Positions 1 to 7,184 of a stretch of 25,463 nucleotides of DNA are shown here, piece after piece. Source of the DNA: Clostridia bacterium (GTDB lineage: Bacteria > Bacillota > Clostridia > Oscillospirales > Acutalibacteraceae). Location: the NCBI GenBank assembly GCA_900769535.1, contig CAAGHB010000065.1, positions 1-25,463 of the forward strand. The letters are read 5' to 3'. The notes beneath the pieces were generated by a model. It did not search any database. It worked only from the letters and a program-made list of their open reading frames with translations, and had not been told where the DNA came from. A program made the translations under genes and the position numbers. Positions within the stretch are counted from its first letter, which is position 1. Each line of letters opens with the position of its first letter.

Positions 1-108
1 GCTGATCTTACCGCAGCCGAGTTCTCCGCGCTTTTCGGCGTCAATCAGCGCCTGTAAGTTTGTTCCGCCACCCGAAACTAGCACTACAATATTCTTTGTA
101 TTATTCAA
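1..108 (-). CDS. purN: Phosphoribosylglycinamide formyltransferase (GAR transformylase), N-terminal fragment
   Basis: Only the first 36 codons are in the window; the gene continues past position 1. The peptide begins (M)NNTKNIVVLVSGGGTNLQ, the N-terminal strand and Gly-rich turn typical of PurN, which formylates GAR with 10-formyl-THF in step 3 of purine synthesis. No ATG is available: the likely start is TTG (106-108), with an AGGGTG ribosome site just upstream inside purM. The start overlaps the purM stop by a few bases, which implies translational coupling. It is the last visible gene of the purE-C-F-M-N operon. Family identity is secure from motif plus context; the start codon is an inference. 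Confidence 0.85.
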   Translation of the reverse strand, partial: MNNTKNIVVLVSGGGTNLQALIDAEKRGELGCGKIS

Positions 109-1141
109 TGATAACACCCTCATCACCTTCGATAACCGAGCCGATAACGTATGCATCCTCGCCGTTTGCTTTAAGTACTTCGAGTGCCTTATCGACGTCG
201 TTTTTATCTACTACAATGCTCATTCCAACGCCCATATTATAGGTGTTGAACATATCGCGTTCGGAGATGCCGCCAATCTTCTGAATAAGCTCGAAAATGG
301 GCAGAATTTTAAGTGATGCCTTGTCAACCTTTACCGAGTAGCCCTTCGGCAAGCTTCTCGGAATATTTTCGTAAAAGCCACCGCCGGTAATATGGGAAAT
401 GGCGTGAACCTTCACCTCGTCAATAAGTGCAAGCACCGACTTAACGTAAATTTTGGTCGGGGTGAGGAGGGTTTCGCCGAGAGTTTTTCCGCCAAGCTCG
501 TCCTTGTATGCCGAAAGGTCACAGTTTTCTATATCAAAAACCTTGCGAACGAGTGAAAATCCGTTTGAGTGAACGCCCGATGAAGCAAGAGCGATTACAA
601 CGTCGCCTGCTTTAACCGAATTATTGTCGAGAATATTTTTCTTATCCACCATACCTACTGCAAATCCTGCGAGGTCATAGTCATCAGTCGGCATCATACC
701 GGGATGCTCGGCAGTTTCGCCGCCGATAAGCGCCGCACCCGACTGAACACAGCCCTCACAAACACCGCTGACGATGGATGCGATTTTTTCGGGAATATTC
801 TTTCCACAAGCGATATAGTCGAGGAAGAAAAGCGGCTTTGCTCCACAGCAGATGATGTCGTTAACGCACATTGCAACTGCGTCGATACCGATTGTATCGT
901 GCTTGTCCATGAGTATTGCGAGCTTAACCTTTGTTCCGCAACCGTCGGTACCGCTGACCAAAACGGGCTCTTCCATTCCTGTCGGCAGACCGAAACAGCC
1001 GCCGAATCCGCCAACGTCGTCGAGGCAACCTGCATTTCTTGTTCTGGCGATATGCTGTTTCATCAGCTCAACCGATTTATATCCTGCGGTAATGTCAACA
1101 CCCGCAGCAGCGTATGCTTCTGATTTAGAATTGTTATGCAT
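101..1141 (-). CDS. purM: Phosphoribosylformylglycinamidine cyclo-ligase (AIR synthetase)
   Basis: A 346-residue protein of normal PurM length. It closes FGAM to AIR with ATP (step 5 of purine synthesis, cytosolic). Visible family signatures are the N-terminal GVDITAGYKSVELMK stretch, SGTDGCGTKVKLA, the VNDIICCGAKPLFFLDY segment, GGETAEHPGMM and ASSGVHSNGFSLVRK, in the usual order. The ATG lies 3 nt after the purF stop, with AAGGAA upstream, so it is translated in tandem with purF. The 3' end overlaps the purN start. Nothing is missing or truncated. Confidence 0.97.
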   Translation of the reverse strand: MHNNSKSEAYAAAGVDITAGYKSVELMKQHIARTRNAGCLDDVGGFGGCFGLPTGMEEPVLVSGTDGCGTKVKLAILMDKHDTIGIDAVAMCVNDIICCGAKPLFFLDYIACGKNIPEKIASIVSGVCEGCVQSGAALIGGETAEHPGMMPTDDYDLAGFAVGMVDKKNILDNNSVKAGDVVIALASSGVHSNGFSLVRKVFDIENCDLSAYKDELGGKTLGETLLTPTKIYVKSVLALIDEVKVHAISHITGGGFYENIPRSLPKGYSVKVDKASLKILPIFELIQKIGGISERDMFNTYNMGVGMSIVVDKNDVDKALEVLKANGEDAYVIGSVIEGDEGVIIE

Positions 1142-1144
1142 AAT

Positions 1145-2569
1145 TTATTCCTTTCCGTTCCAGCAGTATGTGCAAAGCTCGTCCTCGCTCAGTCCGATTG
1201 CCTTGATAACGCCCTCTAACGACTGAAATTCGAGTGATGCAAAATTGAGGTTTTCGCATATCTTTTTGCGAAGCGCCTTGCCACGTTCTGTTTGGCCGTT
1301 TGAATATTCTTCTATATGGTTGAATCCCTCTTCACCTTCGAGTTCCATGATAACGCGACGTGCAATAAGCTCCATATCGCTTGTCGAACGCGAAAAGTTG
1401 AGGAATTTACAGCTATACATAATCGGCGGACAGGCCGAACGCATGTGAACCGCCTTTGCCCCGTTTTCGTAAAGAAAATCTACCGTTTCTTTAAGCTGGG
1501 TTCCTCGTACAATCGAATCGTCAACGAAAAGCAAATTCTTATTGGCGATAAAGTCGTGTACGGGAATTTGCTTCATTTTTGCTACCTTTTTACGCTCTGC
1601 CTGAGTGTTTGGGGTGAAGCTTCGTGACCAGGTAGGAGTGTATTTGATAAAGGCACGTGAATATTTTTTACCGCTTTCGTTAGCGTAGCCGATAGCGTGA
1701 GGAATACCCGAATCGGGAACGCCTACGACGTAATCAACGTCAAGCGCGAGACCGTTTTCTCTGTCGGATGCCGCCATAATTTCGCCGTTATGACAGCGCA
1801 TTGCTTCAACGTTTACACCCTCATAAGTGGAGGTGGGGTAGCCGTAGTAGCTCCAAAGGAATGCGCAAACACGCTTTTTCTTTTGCGGCTCGGCAAGCTG
1901 TCTTATTCCGTCGGGATTGATTTTTACAATTTCGCCGGGGCCAAGCTCCATTTCGTCGGTATATCCGAGCTTCTGGTATGCAAACGATTCAAAGGTAACG
2001 GCATATCCGTCTTTACCCTTGCCAACCAGAACAGGAATACGTCCGAGCTTATCACGAGCGGCAATGATAGCGCCCTTACTCGTGAGAATGAGGATGGACA
2101 TTGTGCCGTCGATGAGCGACTGGGCGTGCTTTATTCCGTCGGCGAAGGTATCCTTTTGGTTAACGAGTGCCGCAACAAGCTCGGTGGTGTTAACCCTACC
2201 GCCAGTCATGGCGTCAAAGTAACCGCCTGTTTGACTGAGACATCTGTCGATAAGCTCCTCGGCATTGTTAATCATGCCGATTGTGCAAATTGCGTAGGTG
2301 CCGAACTTTGAGCGAATGAGCATCGGCTGCGGGTCGGTATCGCTTATGCATCCGATTGCAGAGGTGCCCTTCATTTCGCTGAAAATACTCGCAAACTTTG
2401 TTCTGAATGGTGAATTTTCGATATTATGAATTTTGCGCTGTAATCCGATTTCGCTATCGTAAGCCGCGAGACCGCCACGACGTGTTCCGAGGTGTGAATG
2501 ATAGTCGACACCAAAGAAAACGTCCATCATACAGTCATTTTTTGAGGTGATTCCAAAAAAACCGCCCAT
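1145..2569 (-). CDS. purF: Amidophosphoribosyltransferase-like protein with a degenerate glutaminase domain
   Basis: A 474-residue PurF homologue in the purine operon. The C-terminal phosphoribosyltransferase half has a clear PRPP loop (LLFVDDSIVRGT, about residues 346-357) and the PDSG...GYA segment. Cysteines at 235, 387, 466 and 469 (the last two as CTYC) sit where Bacillus-type PurF binds its 4Fe-4S cluster. The N-terminal Ntn-glutaminase half is altered: the protein starts MGGFFGI where active PurF exposes a Cys (CGxxG). The oxyanion NG motif reads IG (97-98), and the SDSE-like glutamine-binding stretch reads VNTTE. An in-frame stop just upstream of the ATG rules out a longer N-terminus. 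The ribosome site is AAGGTAGG. Either the enzyme uses free ammonia or a partner glutaminase, or it is a paralogue with another role. Confidence 0.88.
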   Translation of the reverse strand: MGGFFGITSKNDCMMDVFFGVDYHSHLGTRRGGLAAYDSEIGLQRKIHNIENSPFRTKFASIFSEMKGTSAIGCISDTDPQPMLIRSKFGTYAICTIGMINNAEELIDRCLSQTGGYFDAMTGGRVNTTELVAALVNQKDTFADGIKHAQSLIDGTMSILILTSKGAIIAARDKLGRIPVLVGKGKDGYAVTFESFAYQKLGYTDEMELGPGEIVKINPDGIRQLAEPQKKKRVCAFLWSYYGYPTSTYEGVNVEAMRCHNGEIMAASDRENGLALDVDYVVGVPDSGIPHAIGYANESGKKYSRAFIKYTPTWSRSFTPNTQAERKKVAKMKQIPVHDFIANKNLLFVDDSIVRGTQLKETVDFLYENGAKAVHMRSACPPIMYSCKFLNFSRSTSDMELIARRVIMELEGEEGFNHIEEYSNGQTERGKALRKKICENLNFASLEFQSLEGVIKAIGLSEDELCTYCWNGKE

Positions 2570-2602
2570 AATGAACCTACCTTATCTTAAAAAACGTAAT
2601 TT

Positions 2603-3289
2603 TTATGCAAAGAAGAGCTTTGAAAGAGTCATCGGGTCGATGTATTCGCCGTCCTTGTAAACGCGCATATTACCCGAAGCGATTTCGTCGATAAGCATTA
2701 CGTCGCCGTTGGGGGCATAGCCGAACTCAAACTTAATGTCATAGAGGTCGAGCCCCTTTTCTTTAAGGTCGTCGGCAACGATTTTTGTAATCTTCTGAGT
2801 CATGTCCTTGATGTCGTCATACTGCTTGTCGGTCATAACGCCGAGAGCAACGAGAGCGTCCTTGATTACGAGGGGGTCGCCTTTTGCGTCGTTCTTGAAT
2901 GTCATTTCGACGTAAGCGGGGAGGTCAGCGCCTTCCTCGATATAGTCGCCGTAACGACGGATGAAGCTACCTACTGCTTTGTAGCGGCAAATTACTTCGA
3001 GACCGTGACCGAATACCTTTGCGGGAAGAACCTCCATTGTGGTATCGTCGAGGTTTGCGTTTACGTAGTGGGTTGTGATGCCGGCGGCATTGATTTTTTC
3101 AAAGAAATAGATGGACATGCGAAGGTTTACGTCGCCAACGCCGTCGATTGTAAGGCCAACTGCGTTTTCGCCCGGATCAAATACGCCGTCTTTTCCTGTG
3201 CAGTCGTCCTTGAATTTGAGGAGGCAGTTGCCGTTTTCGAGGGCGAAAACGTCCTTTGTTTTACCTGTGTAGATGAGCTTCTTTTCCAT
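2603..3289 (-). CDS. purC: Phosphoribosylaminoimidazole-succinocarboxamide synthase (SAICAR synthetase)
   Basis: 228 residues, the usual bacterial PurC length. It ligates CAIR and aspartate with ATP. The N-terminus [15 protein letters not shown] carries the ATP-binding GKTKD(V/I) turn. [10 protein letters not shown], the [12 protein letters not shown] segment and the [11 protein letters not shown] motif near the C-terminus follow in the expected order. A GGAG ribosome site precedes the ATG. The gene lies 21 nt after purE and 33 nt before purF in the same operon, under the same ZTP riboswitch. Confidence 0.97.
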   Translation of the reverse strand: MEKKLIYTGKTKDVFALENGNCLLKFKDDCTGKDGVFDPGENAVGLTIDGVGDVNLRMSIYFFEKINAAGITTHYVNANLDDTTMEVLPAKVFGHGLEVICRYKAVGSFIRRYGDYIEEGADLPAYVEMTFKNDAKGDPLVIKDALVALGVMTDKQYDDIKDMTQKITKIVADDLKEKGLDLYDIKFEFGYAPNGDVMLIDEIASGNMRVYKDGEYIDPMTLSKLFFA

Positions 3290-3310
3290 GATGAGTTTCT
3301 CCTTTTATGA

Positions 3311-3799
3311 TTAAAGTTTTTCTAATATGTGTTTATCTTTTTCGAGGACGGCTGCGCTGTCGTCTGCGCGCTTTTTGTCAAGCTTAGCGGCAAGCTCGTC
3401 ATCGTTTATCGCGAGCATTTCGATACATAAGAGGGCTGCATTTGCGGCGCCGTTGATTGCAACCGTGGCAACGGGAATACCTGTCGGCATCTGAACTGTG
3501 GAAAGGAGAGCGTCCATTCCGCCGAGATTACCAGATACAACGGGGATGCCTACAACGGGGAGTGTGGTGTTAGCGGCGATAGCTCCTGCGAGATGGGCTG
3601 CCATTCCTGCGGCGGCAATGATTGCGCCAAAGCCGTTTTTACGTGCGGCCTTTGTGAATTCGGCGGCTTCGACAGGTGTGCGATGGGCCGAAAAAACGTG
3701 AACCTCGTAGGGTACGCCGAATGCTTCGAGCATATCGGTTGCTTTTTTTACAACCGGCAGGTCGCTGTCGCTACCCATTATAACAGCAATCTTTTTCAT
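3311..3799 (-). CDS. purE: 5-(carboxyamino)imidazole ribonucleotide mutase (class I PurE)
   Basis: 162 residues, matching class I PurE, which converts N5-CAIR to CAIR. Signatures are MGSDSDLPV at the N-terminus, the FSAHRTP catalytic loop with its His, AAAGMAAHLAGAIAA, and GIPVV followed by a Gly-rich loop. AAAGGAG lies 10 nt before the ATG. It is the first gene of the operon, and its 5' leader holds the riboswitch and terminator described separately. No purK is present in this window, so the source of N5-CAIR is not visible here. Confidence 0.97.
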   Translation of the reverse strand: MKKIAVIMGSDSDLPVVKKATDMLEAFGVPYEVHVFSAHRTPVEAAEFTKAARKNGFGAIIAAAGMAAHLAGAIAANTTLPVVGIPVVSGNLGGMDALLSTVQMPTGIPVATVAINGAANAALLCIEMLAINDDELAAKLDKKRADDSAAVLEKDKHILEKL

Positions 3800-3834
3800 A
3801 TCAAAAAACTCCTTTTTTTGTTACTCCGTGTTAA

Positions 3835-3874
3835 TATAAAAGGGCGCACTTACACATCTGTTGTAAGTACGCCC
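3835..3874 (-). terminator. Intrinsic terminator, expression platform of the ZTP riboswitch
   Basis: The arms at 3842-3854 and 3862-3874 form a 13-bp hairpin (one G-U pair) with a 7-nt loop. On the minus strand it is followed by TTTTATATT. Its 5' arm begins inside the conserved CTGGGC of the aptamer, so a folded aptamer and the terminator compete. This predicts that ZTP or ZMP binding turns on purE and the genes behind it. Confidence 0.9.
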
Positions 3875-3946
3875 AGACGGTCGGCATTTTGATAGTTTCC
3901 TTGTTTCATTGTGGTGCTCCACATTATCCGTCAGTCGCAAAGAAAC
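3871..3946 (-). promoter_or_regulatory. ZTP/ZMP riboswitch (pfl motif) upstream of purE
   Basis: Read on the minus strand, the leader has the two conserved blocks of the pfl RNA. The 5' block GCGACTGACGGA is followed by a small GTGG/CCAC hairpin. The 3' block is CCGACCGTCTGGGC. The ACGG of the first block can pair with CCGT of the second, as in the known ZTP aptamer. The last bases overlap the 5' arm of the terminator. ZTP riboswitches are established sensors of AICAR (ZMP)/ZTP build-up under 10-formyl-folate shortage and control purine and one-carbon genes, which fits a pur operon. Confidence 0.88.
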
Positions 3947-3979
3947 CGTATAATTTTAGTTAAAAAAATAACACATAAA

Positions 3980-4008
3980 TATTATCATAAACGGCGAATT
4001 TTGTCAAT
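3980..4008 (-). promoter_or_regulatory. Sigma-A promoter of the pur operon
   Basis: On the minus strand, a perfect TTGACA (rc of 4003-4008) is separated by 17 bp from TAATAT (rc of 3980-3985). Transcription would begin near 3973, a short distance before the ZTP aptamer. Confidence 0.85.
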
Positions 4009-4147
4009 GTTTGAAGGCGGCTAAAAACGGATATTTACACTTTGTCAATAATCTCGGTTTTTGCAGCGATTTTTTTGTGCAGAGTGAGAATAAAATGTCG
4101 AAAATTTTTAGCCCGTATATGAAAAATTCAAATAATTTTTGCTACTG

Positions 4148-4176
4148 TTGACAATAATCGACCAATCTGTTATAAT
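4148..4176 (+). promoter_or_regulatory. Sigma-A promoter of lysA
   Basis: TTGACA at 4148-4153 and TATAAT at 4171-4176 with a 17-bp spacer: full consensus. The start would fall about 7 nt after the -10, at the beginning of the lysine aptamer. The stretch between this promoter and the divergent pur promoter (4009-4147) is AT-rich and I see no gene in it. Confidence 0.92.
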
Positions 4177-4187
4177 GATGCACAATA

Positions 4188-4362
4188 TTGATAGAGGCGC
4201 GTATAGCTATCAGTAGCCGCTTTTAATTTTTTTGACTCGCAGGTCACGAGCGGTAAAAGGAGCATACGCCGAAGCAAAGGGCTAATGCGAAGTGGTTTTT
4301 TGCTGGTTTTGCGGAATAATATCCGTACGACTGTCGCCGTTTATGGCGGAGGGCTATCTGAA
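4188..4362 (+). promoter_or_regulatory. Lysine riboswitch (L box) upstream of lysA
   Basis: The leader has the L-box hallmarks in order: GATAGAGGCGCG, GGTCACGAGCGGTAAAAGGAGC, CGCCGAAGCAAA, TTTGCTGG, GTCGCCG and the closing GGAGGGCTATC. The GATAG/CTATC ends pair as stem P1. A terminator follows, so lysine binding should stop transcription before lysA. This is a well-established class for lysine biosynthesis genes, and the downstream gene fits. Confidence 0.96.
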
Positions 4363-4399
4363 TTTTTATCATGCAATATCCTGGATAAAAAGAAAGCAG

Positions 4400-4438
4400 A
4401 GCAGCCGTTTGATTTTTAGTTGACGGTTGCTTTTTTTG
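4400..4438 (+). terminator. Riboswitch-controlled terminator before lysA
   Basis: AGCAGCCGT (4400-4408) pairs with ACGGTTGCT (4423-4431) including one G-U pair, followed by a run of seven T. It sits between the lysine aptamer and the lysA ribosome site, as expected for an OFF switch. Confidence 0.88.
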
Positions 4439-4484
4439 ACGAAAAACACCACCTATAATGAGGTTAAAAAAGGGAGAAAAAACG

Positions 4485-5783
4485 ATGTTACACGACAATC
4501 TGTCAGTAAATGAAAAGGGGCATCTTACCTTTGCGGGAGTGGATACCGTTGATATGGCGGAAAAATACGGAACTCCGCTTATGCTGATTGACGAAAATCG
4601 CATAAGACAGAGGGTAAGAACCTATGTTAACGCTATGAAAAAGTATTTTGGCGAAGATGCCGCGCCTCTCTATGCAAGTAAGGCGCTTTGCTTCAAGGGA
4701 ATATATAAGATTGTTGCCGAGGAAGGAATGTCGGTTGATATCGTATCACCCGGCGAGCTTTACACAGCAGCAGCGGCAGGTTTTCCTCTCCAAAAGGCGT
4801 ATTTCCACGGAAATAACAAGACCGATGCGGACATAGCATACGGAATGGATTTGGGTATCGGCTATTTCATCTCCGACGGATACGAGGAGATTGACAGTAT
4901 CGACCGAATTGCCGGTGAAAAGGGAATAAAGCAGCGTGTTTTACTCCGTCTGACCCCCGGCATCGATCCACATACGAATGCAAAAATTTCGACAGGAAAG
5001 GTCGATTGCAAATTCGGAACGCCTATCGAAACAGGTCAGGCAGAAAAGTATATTGCCTACACCTTGACAAAGAAGAATATCGAGCTTATGGGTTTCCATT
5101 GTCACATCGGCTCGCAGGTATTTGATACCGAGCCCTTCCGTGACGCCGCCGATATTATGATAAAGTATATCGCCCATATCGAAAAGGAACTCGGCTATCA
5201 CGCGTCAATTCTTAATTTAGGCGGCGGAATCGGCGTACGCTACGTCGAAAGTGACCCGTACATTGATATTGATGAAAATCTGCGACTCGTTTCCGAGCAT
5301 ATTAAGATGCGTTGTGAGGAATTCGGCGTAAAAATGCCGACAATTCTCATGGAACCCGGCAGAAGCACTGTTGCCGATTCGGGAATGACACTTTACACCG
5401 TCGGCACAGTAAAAAGCATCAATGATTACAAGAGCTACGTTTCGGTTGACGGCGGAATGACCGACAATCCGAGATATACCCTCTATGGCTCAAAATATAC
5501 GATGACTGTTGCAAACAAGGCAAACGAGCCCGCCGATTTTAAATGCACCATCGGCGGAAGATGCTGTGAAAGCGGCGACCTTCTCGCAGAGGATATCTAT
5601 ATTCAAAAGCCGCAACGAAACGACCTTCTGGCAGTTTTCGTCACGGGAGCATATAACTATTCAATGGCGTCCAACTATAACCGTATCGGCAGACCGCCCA
5701 TCGTTATCATAAAGGATGGCGCTGACCGACTTGCCGTTCGTCGCGAAACCTTTGAGGATATGGTTTTACGCGAGCTTGACTGA
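4485..5783 (+). CDS. lysA: Diaminopimelate decarboxylase
   Basis: A PLP enzyme that makes lysine from meso-diaminopimelate. Using the ATG at 4485 it has 432 residues, normal for LysA. The PLP lysine lies in YASKA (K66); HCHIGSQ (H207), GGGIG (246-250), EPGR (290-293), the CESGD active-site Cys (361) and GAYNYSMASNYN near the end are all present. I chose 4485 over an in-frame ATG at 4458 because GGGAG lies at proper distance from 4485, and 4458 is squeezed between the terminator and that site. The gene is regulated by the lysine riboswitch upstream. No terminator directly follows it, so the next small ORF may be on the same transcript. Confidence 0.97.
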   Translation: MLHDNLSVNEKGHLTFAGVDTVDMAEKYGTPLMLIDENRIRQRVRTYVNAMKKYFGEDAAPLYASKALCFKGIYKIVAEEGMSVDIVSPGELYTAAAAGFPLQKAYFHGNNKTDADIAYGMDLGIGYFISDGYEEIDSIDRIAGEKGIKQRVLLRLTPGIDPHTNAKISTGKVDCKFGTPIETGQAEKYIAYTLTKKNIELMGFHCHIGSQVFDTEPFRDAADIMIKYIAHIEKELGYHASILNLGGGIGVRYVESDPYIDIDENLRLVSEHIKMRCEEFGVKMPTILMEPGRSTVADSGMTLYTVGTVKSINDYKSYVSVDGGMTDNPRYTLYGSKYTMTVANKANEPADFKCTIGGRCCESGDLLAEDIYIQKPQRNDLLAVFVTGAYNYSMASNYNRIGRPPIVIIKDGADRLAVRRETFEDMVLRELD

Positions 5784-5865
5784 TTTCCGATTTGGGAAAT
5801 AAGCACCTTTCCGAATAAAATCGCATAGAATATAATTGTCACTTGATATTCGGAGTGGTGCTATA

Positions 5866-6012
5866 ATGCGGTTTTTTAATCGTTTGATTGCGGAGTGCGA
5901 TTTTTCCATACTGATTTTTTTGATTGCGGTAATTTTCACCTTCGCCTTGATAAAAATAAGAAGATGGCTTTTCCGCCTTGTTTTTAATCAAAGTAACCAT
6001 AAAGCTGAATAA
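5866..6012 (+). CDS. Small membrane protein (48 residues), unknown
   Basis: An ORF from ATG to TAA with GGAG about 10 nt upstream, lying between lysA and the terminator at 6018. The translation has a polar N-terminus with a Cys-Asp (AECDFS), one hydrophobic span of about 20 residues (SILIFLIAVIFTFALI), then a basic segment (KIRRWLFR) and a hydrophilic tail. This is a typical one-span miniprotein with the basic end inside. The -10-like TATAAT at 5831-5836 has no convincing -35, so it may instead be read from the lysA promoter. I do not recognise a family. Its position directly before a terminator supports it being real. Confidence 0.55.
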   Translation: MRFFNRLIAECDFSILIFLIAVIFTFALIKIRRWLFRLVFNQSNHKAE

Positions 6013-6017
6013 ATAAA

Positions 6018-6050
6018 AATCACGGTTGCTTATTGCAACCGTGATTTTTT
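6018..6050. terminator. Bidirectional intrinsic terminator (copy 1 of a repeated stem)
   Basis: AATCACGGTTGC (6018-6029) and GCAACCGTGATT (6035-6046) form a perfect 12-bp stem with a TTATT loop, with T-runs on both strands. It ends the lysA/miniprotein transcript and the convergent esterase gene. The same stem recurs at 7151-7178. Confidence 0.92.
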
Positions 6051-6057
6051 ACATTTT

Positions 6058-7062
6058 CTAATTCTTTTTTCTTTTAACAACAATAATTACGGTAATTGCC
6101 GCCGCAACTATAACTAAAACTGCTGCTATAACAATATAAATGCTAAAATCGCTTTCGTCAGCGTTTTCGTTATTAGACGAAGTGTCAACCGAAGAGGTTG
6201 AAGCGTCGTTTGTTGATGAAGGCGTAACCGATGAGATTTCAGAAGAGATAACGTCTGAGCTTGTCTCGCTTGAAGCTTCGTCAACAACTCTGTCCGAAAG
6301 CTTGTGTTTAAACAGGTCATCAAACAAACCGGTTGTCGCAAATGCGTCGTCCCAAATATTGTGTCCCCTTCCGGGATATTCGGTGTATGTGATTTTTTTG
6401 CCGCCTGCCGACTTTATTGCCTCAACCATTTCGCGCGTACCGGCAACAGGTACATCCCAGTCACTTTCACCGTGGAAAGTATAAATGGGCATATCCTTTA
6501 ATAATTCCGCCTTTGATGAGTCGGCACCGCCGCAAACTGGAATTGCCGCAGCGAATGTGTTCGGGTGACGGGTTATCAAATCCCATGTGCCAAAACCGCC
6601 CATTGAAATACCGCTTGCATAAATTCTGTCGGTATCAACCGAATATTCCTTTTTTAATTTATCGAGAAGTATCATAACCATTTGGAGCTCATTGGATTCA
6701 GGGGTAGCATCGGTCGAATAATTACCGTTCGACCAAGGTGTATCTACCCATTGATTGCCATCGGTGCATTGGGGTGCAACAATTATTGCATTAGGAGCGC
6801 TGTTGGCAATATTCTGAACACAGTTGTTAAGCTGTTTTGAGTTGTCGCTGCCTCTTTCGCCTGCACCATGGAGGAAAAGAATTAACGGATATGTATTTTT
6901 TGCATCATAATTTTCTGGCAAAACCAAACGGTAAAGCAACATATCTTCACCGTTTACGAAATATTCAGATTTAGAGTCGCTATATACATTCACACTGGCC
7001 GAAGCAGTAAGCGGAATGTATAAAAGAACTAACGCCAGTATTAAGCAAATAAGTTTTTTCAT
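6058..7062 (-). CDS. Surface-anchored alpha/beta-hydrolase esterase (CE1/PHB-depolymerase-like)
   Basis: 334 residues from the chosen ATG. Layout: signal peptide (about 1-22, MKKLICLILALVLLYIPLTA), an alpha/beta-hydrolase domain (about 30-255), a Ser/Thr/Asp/Glu-rich spacer (about 262-305), a membrane span (about 307-329) and a KRKKN stop-transfer end. The domain has LHGAGERG (oxyanion region), the nucleophile elbow GISMG (Ser153), an acid candidate in GESDWD (D201/D203) and His234 in GRGHNIWDD. The substrate cannot be told; feruloyl/acetyl-xylan esterases and S9-like peptidases share this layout. A longer in-frame start at 7119 is rejected because the promoter lies over it. The gene is monocistronic, flanked by terminators on both sides. 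Confidence 0.85.
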   Translation of the reverse strand: MKKLICLILALVLLYIPLTASASVNVYSDSKSEYFVNGEDMLLYRLVLPENYDAKNTYPLILFLHGAGERGSDNSKQLNNCVQNIANSAPNAIIVAPQCTDGNQWVDTPWSNGNYSTDATPESNELQMVMILLDKLKKEYSVDTDRIYASGISMGGFGTWDLITRHPNTFAAAIPVCGGADSSKAELLKDMPIYTFHGESDWDVPVAGTREMVEAIKSAGGKKITYTEYPGRGHNIWDDAFATTGLFDDLFKHKLSDRVVDEASSETSSDVISSEISSVTPSSTNDASTSSVDTSSNNENADESDFSIYIVIAAVLVIVAAAITVIIVVKRKKN

Positions 7063-7090
7063 AACAGCACCATCTTTTAATTTTTGCTTA

Positions 7091-7119
7091 ATTGTAACAT
7101 AACAATAATAATAAAACAA
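7091..7119 (-). promoter_or_regulatory. Promoter of the esterase gene
   Basis: On the minus strand, TTGTTT (rc of 7114-7119), a 17-bp spacer and TACAAT (rc of 7091-7096) preceded by TG (extended -10). This gives a short leader of about 20-25 nt before the ATG at 7062. Confidence 0.7.
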
Positions 7120-7146
7120 GGATATTTTGTGTGGCTTTCCAATTAT

Positions 7147-7184
7147 AAAAAATCACGGTTGCTCTTGCAACCGTGATTTTTTTA
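7147..7184. terminator. Bidirectional intrinsic terminator (copy 2 of the repeated stem)
   Basis: AATCACGGTTGC (7151-7162) and GCAACCGTGATT (7167-7178), loop TCTT, with A-run on one side and T-run on the other. The stem is identical in sequence to the one at 6018-6046; only the loop differs. It terminates the EF-G-like gene. Confidence 0.92.

Noticed and set aside
1697..2311. A 204-codon plus-strand ORF opposite purF
   Set aside because: It lies wholly antisense to a strongly supported gene, has no ribosome site, and its product (many Cys/Asn, no domain) looks like a reverse-frame shadow.
4020..4113. Inverted repeat GGCTAAAAA / TTTTTAGCC
   Set aside because: Nine bp with 76 nt between arms in AT-rich DNA, spanning upstream promoter space of both operons; easily chance and with no further symmetry.
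4244..4603. A minus-strand ORF across the lysine riboswitch and lysA start
   Set aside because: It covers a conserved RNA and a gene start on the other strand, with no start signal of its own.
5782..5800. Small hairpin ATTTCC / GGAAAT just after lysA as a terminator
   Set aside because: Six weak base pairs and no T-run; not an intrinsic terminator.
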